Source: Buxus sempervirens (Eukaryota; Streptophyta; Magnoliopsida; Buxales; Buxaceae). From it: DNA of 64,000 nucleotides. The notes under the pieces are model-generated. The model did no database searches. It was not told the origin of the DNA and worked only from the letters and a program-made list of their open reading frames with translations. The translations under genes and the position numbers were made by a program. The stretch lies in assembly GCA_947561395.2 (NCBI GenBank), contig OX387187.1, forward strand, positions 37,677,829-37,741,828, in the 5' to 3' direction. Shown one piece after another: positions 58,901-64,000 of the stretch; position 1 is the first letter of the stretch; the number at the start of each line of letters is the position of its first letter.

Positions 58901-61732
58901 AGGTGGATTTGTATTTATATTTTGGTGATTTCATTTTTCTTATGATGATTGGATCCTAAGTTCTGTTTATAGAGTTTTGAAGGGCTTAAAAAATGTTTAT
59001 CTGTCATCCAGTCTAGTATTTACTGTCAAAGAAGTGGTATAGGACACGTTGGATAGTGGAGAAGATTGTCTGAATATATAGTTTTGTGATTACCACAGGT
59101 GTGGTGCGGGTGCATCATAAATTATGCATTTGATGTCATCATTTTCTTGGATGTATTGTAGGAAGAGTTGATAGATGCGAATTTTGTTTCCAGGTCTATT
59201 GTAGCTGTCTCAGGTTTGGTTCATCTTCTCTAAAGGTGTAAGCATGGGGAAAGTTTTTAGTTCTTTTTGGAACATCTGTTTGAGGTTTTGGGTGCCTATG
59301 GTTTGAAACTTTGAAATGCCGTTTTTTCCAAGTGAATGCCAATCGGCCCAATCCTTAATCATCTGAAAGATAAAGATAGGCTCCTGATTGGGTATCTTTT
59401 CTTTTTCCTGTCTTAATATAATTTCCTTATTACTTGGGAAGAAAAGTGAAATATGGAGAAAAAGAGAGAAAAGTTGTGTTGTATGTTCAAGCTGTGCCAC
59501 CGTGTGCAATGGCCTAAATATACCCAAAGATCTGATTCTGGCACTGTCCCCCATTGTCTATGCTTTATGTATTTCATTTTATATCTATTTTCCATGATTT
59601 TTATTGAGTTTGTAATTATGACACAGACAAGCAATGGATTAATAGTTAACACAGTTGATTAATTTCTAGGAACCAAACTGCAATTGACCGTATTTCAAGA
59701 TATATTCAAACAACAGCTAGAATTATGGAAAACATTTGCATAAAGTGTAACTGATATTGACTGCTTGAATGGTCTGGTCTTGATTCTAGCTTAAGCATGT
59801 TGATTGAAGGATTGAGATTGTTAACTTTTTTATTCAGGTTGGTTGATTGGTTTGATCTTGGTTTTAGATATAGTCTATTTTTTAATGAGATCTGCATTGT
59901 ATATTGGTAGTATGATCTAATGATCTATTTTTCTATTATAATATTTATAGAATTCTATTTAGTTTACAAGGTGAAATGGAAATGCTAAAATGAAATTATT
60001 TTTTCCTTTATCAGGCAGTGGCTTGAGTGGTTCTTGTAGATTTGACCATTTCAATCCAAATATGTTGAACCTTTGCTTTTTGTACATTAAGTAGTGGATT
60101 AACTGAAAATTAATCTATGCAGGGCACTGCTCGTATCACTAGTTTATCTGAATCTTCTGAAGAGCCAGGGACTGAATTTGTTGGCAACAAAAGTAATGTG
60201 ATGGATGTATTGAAGGAGAGTATCTTTATCACTGGTGTTCTTGATGAATTGAAGATCTGTTTCAGTTACCCTCATCAAGTTGGTTTTACCCTTCACTCAC
60301 TTATTTTTCAAGATTTCTTATGTTAAAACTTTTTATAGTAACTTAAGAATAAATGTTTTTGTTCTATTCTTTTTTTTTTTCCCGCTTTTCCTTCTTTTTT
60401 TTTTTATTTTTTTTTTGGGGTCAAATGTAGGGTAACCATGGTTTCACACGAGTTCTTCTAGGGGAGGAAAGGCGTCTATTTGAGTTCCGTGCAATAGGTG
60501 GTCAGGTAATTTTCTTAAAGCTGTGTTCCTTGCTTTTGGATGCTTGCTTATGTTATTATCTTTCAATTGATGAAATTTTTTTTTTCAAATCCATGAAAAC
60601 AGGTTGAACTTTCAATTCGAGCTAATGACATGTTCATTGGCACCATGTTGAAATCTTTGGAGATTGAAGATTTAGTTTGCCGCGATGGAATGAGTAAACC
60701 TTGCTATCTAGTGAGGTCATTCATTAAGAGTGCAGATTCTCAAATGTTGTCCGAACCATCTACTTCTGATGATATCGGGAAGCGATACAGTGAAGGGGAG
60801 GAAAAGTTTTTTGAGGCTTCTGAAAACCTGGTTGACTTCTTTGAATCCTCATCAAAATCATCACAAAATATATCTGGATATCCAACCTCCAGAAGTTTAC
60901 TATCATCTGAAAAGTTGTCGATAAGGCCTCCTAGTTTTAATCATATTGCTGGTCTACTTCCTGATGAGGAGGTGCATGCAAGAAGTGTGGACATGGAACA
61001 TACGGATGCCTTGGATAGTTTTGTGAAGGCTCAAATTGTTATTTATGATCAAAATTCATCTTTGTATAAAAATGTTGATAAGCAGGTGGTAATTTTTTGT
61101 GCTTGTTGCAATTTTGCCATATGTTTTTTATCCCTACCTCATATTACTGTTTTTTTTTACAGGTATCTGTGACTCTAGCTACCTTGTCATTTTTCTGTCA
61201 TAGGCCTACCATTCTTGCAATTGTAGAGTTTGTTAATGCTATTAATGTCGAGGATGATATCTGTGAAGCTTTCACTGATGAGTCACCATCATCCATGATT
61301 CAACATGACTCCTCTAGGGAAGATCTGGTTGATGGTCAACATTCATCTACAGCTCAAGAGTCTGTAATTAAGGGCTTGCTGGGAAAAGGAAAATCCAGAG
61401 TTATCTTGTATGTAACATTGAATATGGCCCGTGCTCAGATTTCATTGATGAATGAAAATGGAACAAAGCTGGCAACTTTATCCCAAGACAATTTGCTTAC
61501 CGATATTAAGGTTTTCTAGTGCTATCTGTTTATCTAAAAAATTTACTTGGTATTCGTGTCTAAATAATTTGGTTCTTATTTTCATCCTTTCTGTATTAAG
61601 GTGTTCCCATCTTCCTTTAGCATAAAGGCAGCTCTTGGAAATCTAAAAATTAGTGATGATAGTCTACTGAGCAGCCATCGTTATTATTGGGCCTGTGACA
61701 TGAGAAATCCTGGTGGCAGCTCATTTGTTGAG
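13203..61732 (+). CDS. VPS13: VPS13-family bridge-like lipid-transfer protein (5' 26 exons; continues past window)
   Basis: VPS13 proteins are long hydrophobic grooves that move bulk lipids at membrane contact sites. Coding exons: 13203-13299, 14803-14906, 15082-15216, 15314-15364, 25614-25708, 25782-25899, 38242-38343, 38443-38634, 38717-38877, 41632-41802, 42310-42402, 42505-42826, 42957-43061, 46993-47088, 47175-47242, 52147-52267, 55341-55547, 55640-55840, 55926-56035, 57486-57582, 57709-57807, 60123-60278, 60431-60505, 60603-61085, 61163-61510, 61601-61732. All borders are GT-AG, phases agree, and the sum is 1,313 codons without a stop. The start [20 protein letters not shown] is the chorein N-terminus. 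Later hallmarks are [37 protein letters not shown] and WWSFGW. A PH domain lies at ~803-915, as in Arabidopsis At4g17140-type VPS13, the likely orthologue group. C2, VAB and C-terminal domains must lie beyond 64000 (family size 3,000-4,000+ residues). No signal peptide is seen. Codon use and frames look intact, so the gene is probably functional despite huge introns. Confidence 0.95.
13300..14802 (+). other. VPS13 intron 1
   Basis: A 1.5-kb intron with GT-AG borders. It contains a 51-bp tandem duplication starting near 14624 and 14675 (TGTTTTCCA...TTTCTATATTGTGCTTTTG). No transposon with clear ends was recognised. Confidence 0.6.
16848..17017 (+). repeat. Two long poly-G tracts
   Basis: G15 at 16848-16862 and T7 followed by G19 at 16999-17017, separated by purine-rich GGAGAGAGACTGAGAGAGAAGG-like sequence. 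Both lie on the transcribed-RNA-like strand of the intron and could form G-quadruplexes. Confidence 0.75.
17170..17212. repeat. (AT)n microsatellite
   Basis: About 21 uninterrupted AT dinucleotides within VPS13 intron 4. Confidence 0.95.
18018..18191 (+). repeat. TRIM-like solo LTR, copy C (best preserved)
   Basis: A 174-bp unit from TGTGAGATCTCGG to GGGTTGTTACA, with TG...CA termini. Internal blocks CCCACATTG, AAGTGAAGGTTAATATATG, CAAGGCCTTTTGAGG, ACTGTGAGGTTCAATGGGCC and ACAATATCGTTGCTGGTGGG match the common plant LTR-like repeat. Flanks GCTAA and CTAAG share only CTAA, so the TSD is uncertain. Confidence 0.6.
18435..20811 (-). mobile_element. 5'-truncated LINE with 19-bp TSD, split by a hAT element
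   Basis: GTCAATATAAGTTGGTATT (18435-18453) recurs as GTCAATATAAGTAGGTATT (20793-20811), one mismatch. The insert is in minus orientation; its A-tail is the T-run at 18452. Coding remains from 20760 down to ~19750 give the C-terminal part of LINE ORF2: [17 protein letters not shown], then [18 protein letters not shown], then a reverse-transcriptase zinc-binding region with KVALFMW and LLLHCKG, broken by frameshifts and stops. A hAT element (18540-19684) sits in its 3' UTR, so LINE sequence is ~1.2 kb. Confidence 0.88.
18532..19692. mobile_element. Non-autonomous hAT-like element, copy B, with perfect 8-bp TSD
   Basis: GAGACACT flanks the element at 18532-18539 and 19685-19692. Termini are TAGGGGTGC (18540) and GCAACCCTA (ends 19684). 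GC-rich subterminal arms (GGCACGACATGGGCACG..., ...GGCCTTGCCGGCCCGG) enclose an A/T-rich core without a transposase. A perfect-looking hairpin lies at 18910-18967: arms of 26 nt starting GTGTTACTTGCGTC, with two mismatches and a 6-nt loop. Related to copy A at 5558-6379. Confidence 0.88.
21364..21627. repeat. 137-bp tandem duplication
   Basis: The segment starting GACCTTTGAAACTTTG at 21364 repeats at 21501 with only a few changes and ends near TCCTATCAATT. Lies in intron 4; no element recognised around it. Confidence 0.88.
22317..22897. mobile_element. hAT-like element (copy C, different subfamily), decayed
   Basis: Inverted termini GGGTGGCAATGGGCCGGG (22325) and ...GATCCGTTGCCACCCC (ending 22889) enclose ~565 bp with GGCCCGGGC-rich subterminal sequence. 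Flanks TAGTTTTT and TAGTTCTC agree at 6 of 8 positions, compatible with an old 8-bp TSD. No transposase is encoded. Confidence 0.65.
23020..24545 (+). pseudogene. Decayed LINE ORF2 (reverse transcriptase) remnant
   Basis: Translations in shifting frames give blocks of the plant [25 protein letters not shown] near 23140, [18 protein letters not shown] at ~23812, then [23 protein letters not shown] sequence, [20 protein letters not shown] near 24190, [19 protein letters not shown] at 24341, and [19 protein letters not shown]. Many stops and deletions are present, and the FADD catalytic region is missing. It is older than the TSD-flanked LINEs. Confidence 0.82.
24560..24810 (-). pseudogene. Inverted fragment of the same LINE, tail to tail with the preceding copy
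   Basis: The minus strand repeats the 3' coding segment seen at 24385-24515: AGTGGTTATGCATGGCATGC, GGAGAATAGGTTAAGACGG and GCACCTGTAAGAAGG, then continues to [13 protein letters not shown], the usual end of this LINE ORF2. Together the two fragments form an imperfect inverted repeat. Confidence 0.75.
27950..28038 (+). mobile_element. 65-bp LINE 3'-tip inserted into the LINE RT
   Basis: AAGACAGTCAAT (27950-27961) and AAGATGGTTAAT (28027-28038) flank 65 bp ending ATCATTACTTATCAAAAAA. The insert matches, in the opposite orientation, the tail-like sequence at 33500-33585. It interrupts the LINE frame between GVINKTVN and STFLVL. TSD identity is 9 of 12. Confidence 0.65.
29658..31854 (+). mobile_element. 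LINE B nested in the longer LINE, 9-bp TSD
   Basis: ATGATTCAA occurs at 29658-29666 and 31846-31854. The 2.18-kb insert begins inside the RT domain ([13 protein letters not shown]) and is in the same orientation as its host. RT motifs are good: [29 protein letters not shown] and FADDTILF (catalytic Asp pair kept, ~30106). Then come [21 protein letters not shown] and a zinc-binding region [12 protein letters not shown]...[18 protein letters not shown]. Stops at ~29887, 30686 and 30790 and a frameshift near 31430 break it. The C-terminus ends ...[10 protein letters not shown] at 31652. Confidence 0.82.
33026..33057 (+). repeat. T10-GT-G20 tract
   Basis: A T run immediately followed by GT and 20 G in VPS13 intron 6. 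Same arrangement as the T7-G19 tract at 16992-17017 and, on the other strand, the A13-C9 region at 44436-44460. Confidence 0.8.
33500..33585 (-). mobile_element. LINE 3'-end fragment
   Basis: The T-run at ~33500 followed by GATAAGTAATGATATTTGATT and GTACATAGTACCTACAAGTACG is the reverse complement of the 65-bp LINE tip at 27962-28026. The TSD was not resolved. Confidence 0.55.
35455..36175 (+). pseudogene. LINE RNase H remnant with a ~121-bp internal triplication
   Basis: The segment starting TACTATTATTAGATGGATGC at 35511 recurs at 35632 and 35753. Each copy encodes part of the LINE RNase H (...[19 protein letters not shown]), and only the last runs into the natural ending [14 protein letters not shown], then [10 protein letters not shown] before the stop near 35972. 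A 3' UTR and A-rich tail end at ~36170 (TCATTATTCATCAAAGG then A-run). Confidence 0.72.
35993..36042 (-). mobile_element. 20-nt LINE-tip insertion with perfect 15-bp TSD
   Basis: AAGTGGGGTCCTATC occurs at 35993-36007 and 36028-36042. The 20 nt between are C, a T run and GGTTGGTAA; on the minus strand this reads TTACCAACC plus A-tail, the same tip as at 1414-1446. It lies inside the 3' UTR of the preceding LINE remnant. Confidence 0.78.
36449..36879. mobile_element. Foldback MITE with ~185-bp inverted arms
   Basis: The sequence from GTAAATTACACTTACCTCCC (36449) to its reverse complement ending 36877 forms two arms of about 185 bp around a ~60-bp centre (36633-36692). Each arm carries CCTTGAGG blocks and AATAACACTYTTTCATTGAAG. 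No reading frame. No clear TSD; the outer GGG is present only on the right side. A T-run and GATGAGTAATGATA, a LINE-tail motif, directly precede the left arm. Confidence 0.82.
39390..39430. repeat. (CA)n microsatellite with (TA)n neighbour
   Basis: ACACAC repeats followed by CATATATATACATATACATG in VPS13 intron 9. The overlapping short ORFs come from this repeat. Confidence 0.85.
40150..40696. mobile_element. Mutator-like foldback element with 9-bp TSD
   Basis: TTATTTATA flanks the element at 40150-40158 and 40688-40696. The 529-bp element (40159-40687) has long imperfect inverted arms: TTTACCACCTTGAGGTTTTC on the left pairs with a similar right-arm block, as do CTAGAGGTTTG-type blocks. Organisation resembles the element at 36449 (pyrimidine-rich units with CTTGAGG). 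The TSD is A/T-only, so chance agreement is possible. No transposase. Confidence 0.68.
40830..41148 (+). mobile_element. 283-bp LINE 3'-end insertion with 18-bp TSD
   Basis: TCAAGATTTCAGAATCTT (40830-40847) recurs as TCAAGATTTAAGAATCTT (41131-41148). The insert ends CATTACTGATCC and an A-run, the LINE 3' style seen elsewhere. It carries a (TC)n tract at 41033-41067 and GATA repeats. It is located in VPS13 intron 9, about 480 bp before exon 10. Confidence 0.75.
43773..44009 (+). mobile_element. ~200-bp LINE 3'-end insertion with perfect 18-bp TSD
   Basis: AGAAAAGAAAGCATAATT is found at 43773-43790 and 43992-44009. The insert runs from CCGAGATTG to TTCATTACTCATC and a ~55-nt A-rich tail with G interruptions. 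Located in VPS13 intron 13. The A/G-rich TSD could be inflated by the tail, but GCATAATT is unique. Confidence 0.78.
44425..44475 (-). repeat. C9/A13 tract (T-then-G on the minus strand)
   Basis: C9 at 44436-44444, then ACC and A13. Read on the minus strand this is T13-GGT-G9, like the tracts at 16992 and 33026 but in opposite orientation, next to CA-rich repeats. Confidence 0.6.
44560..45540 (+). pseudogene. Decayed LINE RT remnant, second copy of the 23-kb family
   Basis: [13 protein letters not shown] and LIWWVLDKK near 44620, then GSPN..., later text like WFGHVK and ENRLRW in degraded form (~45330-45360). Same LINE subfamily as 23020-24545, with many stops and shortened internal regions. 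Located in VPS13 intron 13. Confidence 0.7.
45765..46514 (-). mobile_element. 5'-truncated LINE with zinc-binding region and 10-bp TSD
   Basis: TTTGGATGTT lies at 45765-45774, before a T-run, and at 46505-46514. The minus-strand frame (46098-46610) encodes [24 protein letters not shown], the RT zinc-binding region, then IIWRRLF and [14 protein letters not shown], ending VKEWKK. LINE homology stops near the right TSD (N-terminal residues of the frame are host sequence). Located in VPS13 intron 13, 480 bp before exon 14. Confidence 0.78.
48560..49300 (+). pseudogene. LINE ORF2 C-terminal remnant
   Basis: Frames with interruptions give [20 protein letters not shown] near 48895 and [20 protein letters not shown] near 49035. 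These match the region before the zinc-binding domain in LINE B ([17 protein letters not shown] and [18 protein letters not shown]). Multiple stops. Located in VPS13 intron 15. Confidence 0.72.
50390..51659. mobile_element. hAT-like TIR element with perfect 15-bp TIRs and 8-bp TSD
   Basis: CTATGTTACATGGAC starts the element at 50398, and its exact reverse complement ends it at 51651. The flanks are TCTCTATG (50390-50397 and 51652-51659). Subterminal CGACACG/GTGTCGG motifs recur. Length 1,254 bp including a nested 776-bp element; no transposase. Confidence 0.82.
50764..51557. mobile_element. Mutator-like MITE nested in the preceding element, perfect 9-bp TSD
   Basis: TTCTCAACC at 50764-50772 and 51549-51557 flanks a 776-bp element. 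Its ends ATGGTTCAAAATATCGTGCC and (reverse complement of right end) CATAGTTCTAAATATGGTGCC match over ~20 bp. The right subterminal region has TATCGACTATGTATCGA repeats. No coding capacity. Confidence 0.82.
53041..53083 (-). repeat. (CCCCCA)n/(CCCCCG)n tract, G-quadruplex-prone on the minus strand
   Basis: Seven or more runs of C5 separated by single A or G. The minus strand has GGGGG runs at six-base spacing, an ideal G-quadruplex pattern; the plus strand could form an i-motif. Located in VPS13 intron 16. Confidence 0.85.
54425..55110 (-). pseudogene. Decayed LINE 3' region (probable)
   Basis: T-rich start at ~54428 (A-tail in reverse), LINE-like 3' UTR and degraded RNase H end on the minus strand ([10 protein letters not shown]..., [17 protein letters not shown] text). 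A 76-codon minus-strand frame at 54878-55108 may be part of the same insertion, but I do not recognise it. No TSD found. Confidence 0.45.
55640..57807 (+). other. VPS13 exons 18-21: PH domain
   Basis: The domain runs from [11 protein letters not shown] (residue ~803) through [57 protein letters not shown] and [20 protein letters not shown] to ~915. It has the PH pattern: G-W at the start, WQRRY in strand 3, and the invariant Trp (~903) in the C-terminal helix. It is spread over four exons with phases 0, 2, 0, 0 at their ends. PH insertion after the N-terminal third marks a subset of plant VPS13 proteins and probably adds phosphoinositide or protein binding; ligand is unknown. Confidence 0.88.
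57808..60122 (+). other. VPS13 intron 21 (2.3 kb)
   Basis: Contains the LINE tip at 57983-58212. The rest (58.2-60.1 kb) is A/T-rich, with no gene or element recognised. Confidence 0.65.
57983..58212 (+). mobile_element. 194-bp LINE 3'-end insertion with perfect 18-bp TSD
   Basis: AAAATGATAAGAAAATAA occurs at 57983-58000 and 58195-58212. The insert starts GTGTGGTGTCCTTGGG and ends TCGTTACTACCCC plus an A-run, the 3' style of the LINEs here. Located ~175 bp after exon 21 of VPS13. Confidence 0.82.
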
Positions 61733-64000
61733 GTATTTCTTGTTCTTTTCCCCTTTCTTTCCTCAAAAAAATTTTCTCTAGATCTTTTTAAATCTATTTA
61801 CATTGCTTTATCAAAGCAGATTTTAGAACAGTTGAATGTTATCATTATTCCTTATACATCATGTTCTATTGTGGGGATAAATTAATTTTAGATGATTGAT
61901 TATTTCCTTTCTGATACTTCAACTCCTGTAGCAGAATATATTTTAAGTTAGCCCTTAAGAGCAATGTTGGACAATGTTAATCTAATCCATGCTCTAATAT
62001 TTCTTGAAAATTTTCATACAATTAACTTGGTTTCGGTGGTGGCTAATGATTACGAAACGCCTTTATTGAATCACCCATCCATGTTGTTATGGTGACCGTC
62101 AGTTGATTGTATTAACTCTATATTAGCATATAAAACCTGAATGCTTACAAAACAATTGTCTGATAGATGTTAGCTTCAAAAGTTTTTTAAAAAGTTTTTG
62201 AATTGCATATCTAGATGTTTTCCCCAAGATGGTCATGGGTGCCATTTTGCTTTTTTGTTATTTGTGGAATTTTCTTCTTTTTTCCCCTTTTCCATGATGA
62301 TGTCCAGTTTTGGGTTATCCGAGAGAAGAGTTAAGTGATTTTGTCATGCCTCAAATCCAGAATTACAATTTTGATGTAAATTACTTGGATTGGTGAATGA
62401 TTGCAATTTCCGCCCTGTGTGTAAATTAAGCAAGCACATGAATTTACATTATTGTATTAGAATTGAGTAATGAAACAACACCTAATTGCATTAGTTCTTA
62501 CTACTCTAATTAGGAGTCGTTAATCAAGTGCTATTATCAAAATACCCTTTATTGCCTTGATGGGCATCATACCTAGCGATTCTGATCCAACCAAGGCCCA
62601 ATTTAAGCCCAATTGGATTCTTAATGCCAAGAGGGTTAATTAATTAATTAATTAAGATTAGAAAAGATAAAACAAACCCTGTAATTAAGTAATTTAATAA
62701 TCCATCTACACTTTTATAGGGATGTAACATTGCAAATAAGTTATTTTGTAATCTATTTACCACTTTCAAGTCTTCAAAAAGGCTTCCCAATAATGATAAT
62801 AATAATAGTAAATAATAAAAAGAAGACGTATACTTGAATTAGTACTACTGTTTCTTTTATTTAGAATCTTTTTACTACAATATCCCTCAGCTTTGCACAT
62901 AGGCAACTATTTCCAATCTTTCATACGTCTAGGAATTGTTAAAAAATTATGGATACAAGAAAATCATTAATAAACTTATAATTGCCTTGAAGTTCTGACT
63001 TAAAGAGTAAAATTCCTATAACACCTGTAGCTCCTTATGGGCTTAAATAAGCTCAGTTGGACTTCATTATTGGTCCAACAAGCACTTTTAGTAGATGTTT
63101 GAATCCTATTAGAGATCTTAAGTCTATGATGAGAAATCTGGGTCACTACGGATTTATGCTTGTATTTCTTGGACATATGTGATTGGGAAGTGTTAAGAGT
63201 ATAGCGTGTGTGTGGTTCTTTCATTGTGGATATAGACGAGGCTCTGATACCAAGTTGAAGTGTAAATAATAGTCCTTGAAGGAAGAAGAAAGAGAAGAGA
63301 AGGAAAAATAAGGGATGAAGAAAATAGGTTTATGGTTTGTTAATGGACCCCTCACCGCTAACATCTTTTTATATTAATCACTAATAATGAAGATTACAAT
63401 AATGTCCTTAACATAACTACACGCCCATGTAATAAATAAAAGAACCACACGCACCCTATACTCTAATAGGAAGAACACGAACCAGGTTAAATTGGAAGTT
63501 GGAACTAAAGTAGGATTTGTGAGTCCAACTCCAAGCAGTTAGGATAAGGCTTGCTTTGATGTTGAGAAATTTGGTGTTTTTACTTTAGCAATTTCGATAT
63601 TGAAATATGCAAGGGAAAATTATTTTTGCTAAAAATTCCTAGAGGTTATTGCTGCTATTAAACAAAAAGATCACTTGTCTTAACAATTTCTATGAAGTTT
63701 ATGTAGTACAGCAATAATTCTGAGCTGCTGCAAATTTAAGCTATTAATGTTCTGAACTTAATTTTTTTAGTCGTATTTAAATTTTAATAGTTTATAAGTG
63801 CTAATATAATTTATGTTTTGGTTAAGAAATTTTGTTATTGCTATTGCTTTTATTTTTGTTGGTGGTTTTTTTTTTTTTATGTATGAAACATTAATAACAT
63901 AACTTTTTTTTTTCAATGATAAAATTTGCGTAATAATTCAAAAATTAGTATAAAATATATTTAAAAGTTAATATCATTTATTTTAGAATTATCAGTGATT
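61733..64000 (+). other. VPS13 intron 26 (incomplete)
   Basis: After exon 26 (...[10 protein letters not shown]) a GT donor opens an intron with no acceptor or further VPS13 exon before the window ends. It has a (TTAA)n stretch at ~62638 and a copia-like LTR/PBS piece at 63240-63560. Otherwise A/T-rich without recognisable features. Confidence 0.6.
63240..63560 (-). mobile_element. Possible copia-type LTR end with initiator-Met-tRNA primer-binding site
   Basis: On the minus strand TGGTATCAGAGCC (63252-63240), the classical plant retrotransposon primer-binding site complementary to initiator tRNA-Met, follows ATTTACACTTCAAC, an LTR-like end. Upstream on that strand is a TATAAAAAG (~63370) and CT-rich leader, as in an LTR. 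No gag or pol frame follows (62.4-63.2 kb), and no second LTR was found. Confidence 0.5.

Noticed and set aside
63000..63224. 74-codon minus-strand frame after the primer-binding site
   Set aside because: Position suggests gag, but no gag motif is visible and the composition is ordinary A/T-rich sequence.
1..64000. tRNA, rRNA, CRISPR or endogenous viral genes
   Set aside because: Scanning by eye gave no cloverleaf with A/B boxes, no rRNA-like block, no spaced short repeats, and no viral capsid or replicase motifs. The RT sequences are LINE-type.

Overview
This is nuclear DNA of a flowering plant. Genes have GT-AG introns, the repeats are LINEs (L1 type), Helitrons, hAT and Mutator-like elements and LTR pieces, and both real genes belong to families best known from plants. 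Very long introns filled with LINEs suggest a woody eudicot, basal eudicot or magnoliid, but I cannot name the species.

Layout. (1) 0-1.7 kb: a two-exon FCS-like zinc finger (FLZ) gene on the + strand. (2) 1.7-13.2 kb: repeat-rich intergenic DNA. It holds a 5'-truncated LINE with a perfect 16-bp target-site duplication (TSD), a 6-copy 144-bp satellite, an inverted FLZ pseudogene, a hAT element, and a nest in which a ~3.6-kb LTR-like block carrying a 147-bp satellite sits inside a Helitron whose 5' tip is split by another Helitron. Two more Helitron-like elements follow. (3) 13.2-61.7 kb and beyond the right edge: the first 26 coding exons (3,939 nt, 1,313 codons) of a VPS13 bridge-like lipid-transfer protein with an N-terminal chorein domain and an internal PH domain. 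Every exon joins in frame with GT-AG borders. Two introns exceed 10 kb.

The VPS13 introns act as a store of transposons. Intron 4 has a LINE split by a hAT element, with TSDs for both. Intron 6 has a LINE split by a second LINE. Intron 15 has a hAT-like element split by a Mutator-like MITE (8-bp and 9-bp TSDs). At least ten insertions in the window are 5'-truncated LINEs with recognisable TSDs. Their lengths run from about 16 nt to over 2 kb, so the smallest are little more than a LINE 3' tip plus its A-tail.

I found no operon, CRISPR array, rRNA or tRNA gene, and no convincing new protein system. The most unusual material is the nested mobile DNA, the ultra-short retro-insertions, two unrelated satellites with near-nucleosomal periods (144 and 147 bp), and the inverted FLZ copy facing its parent gene.
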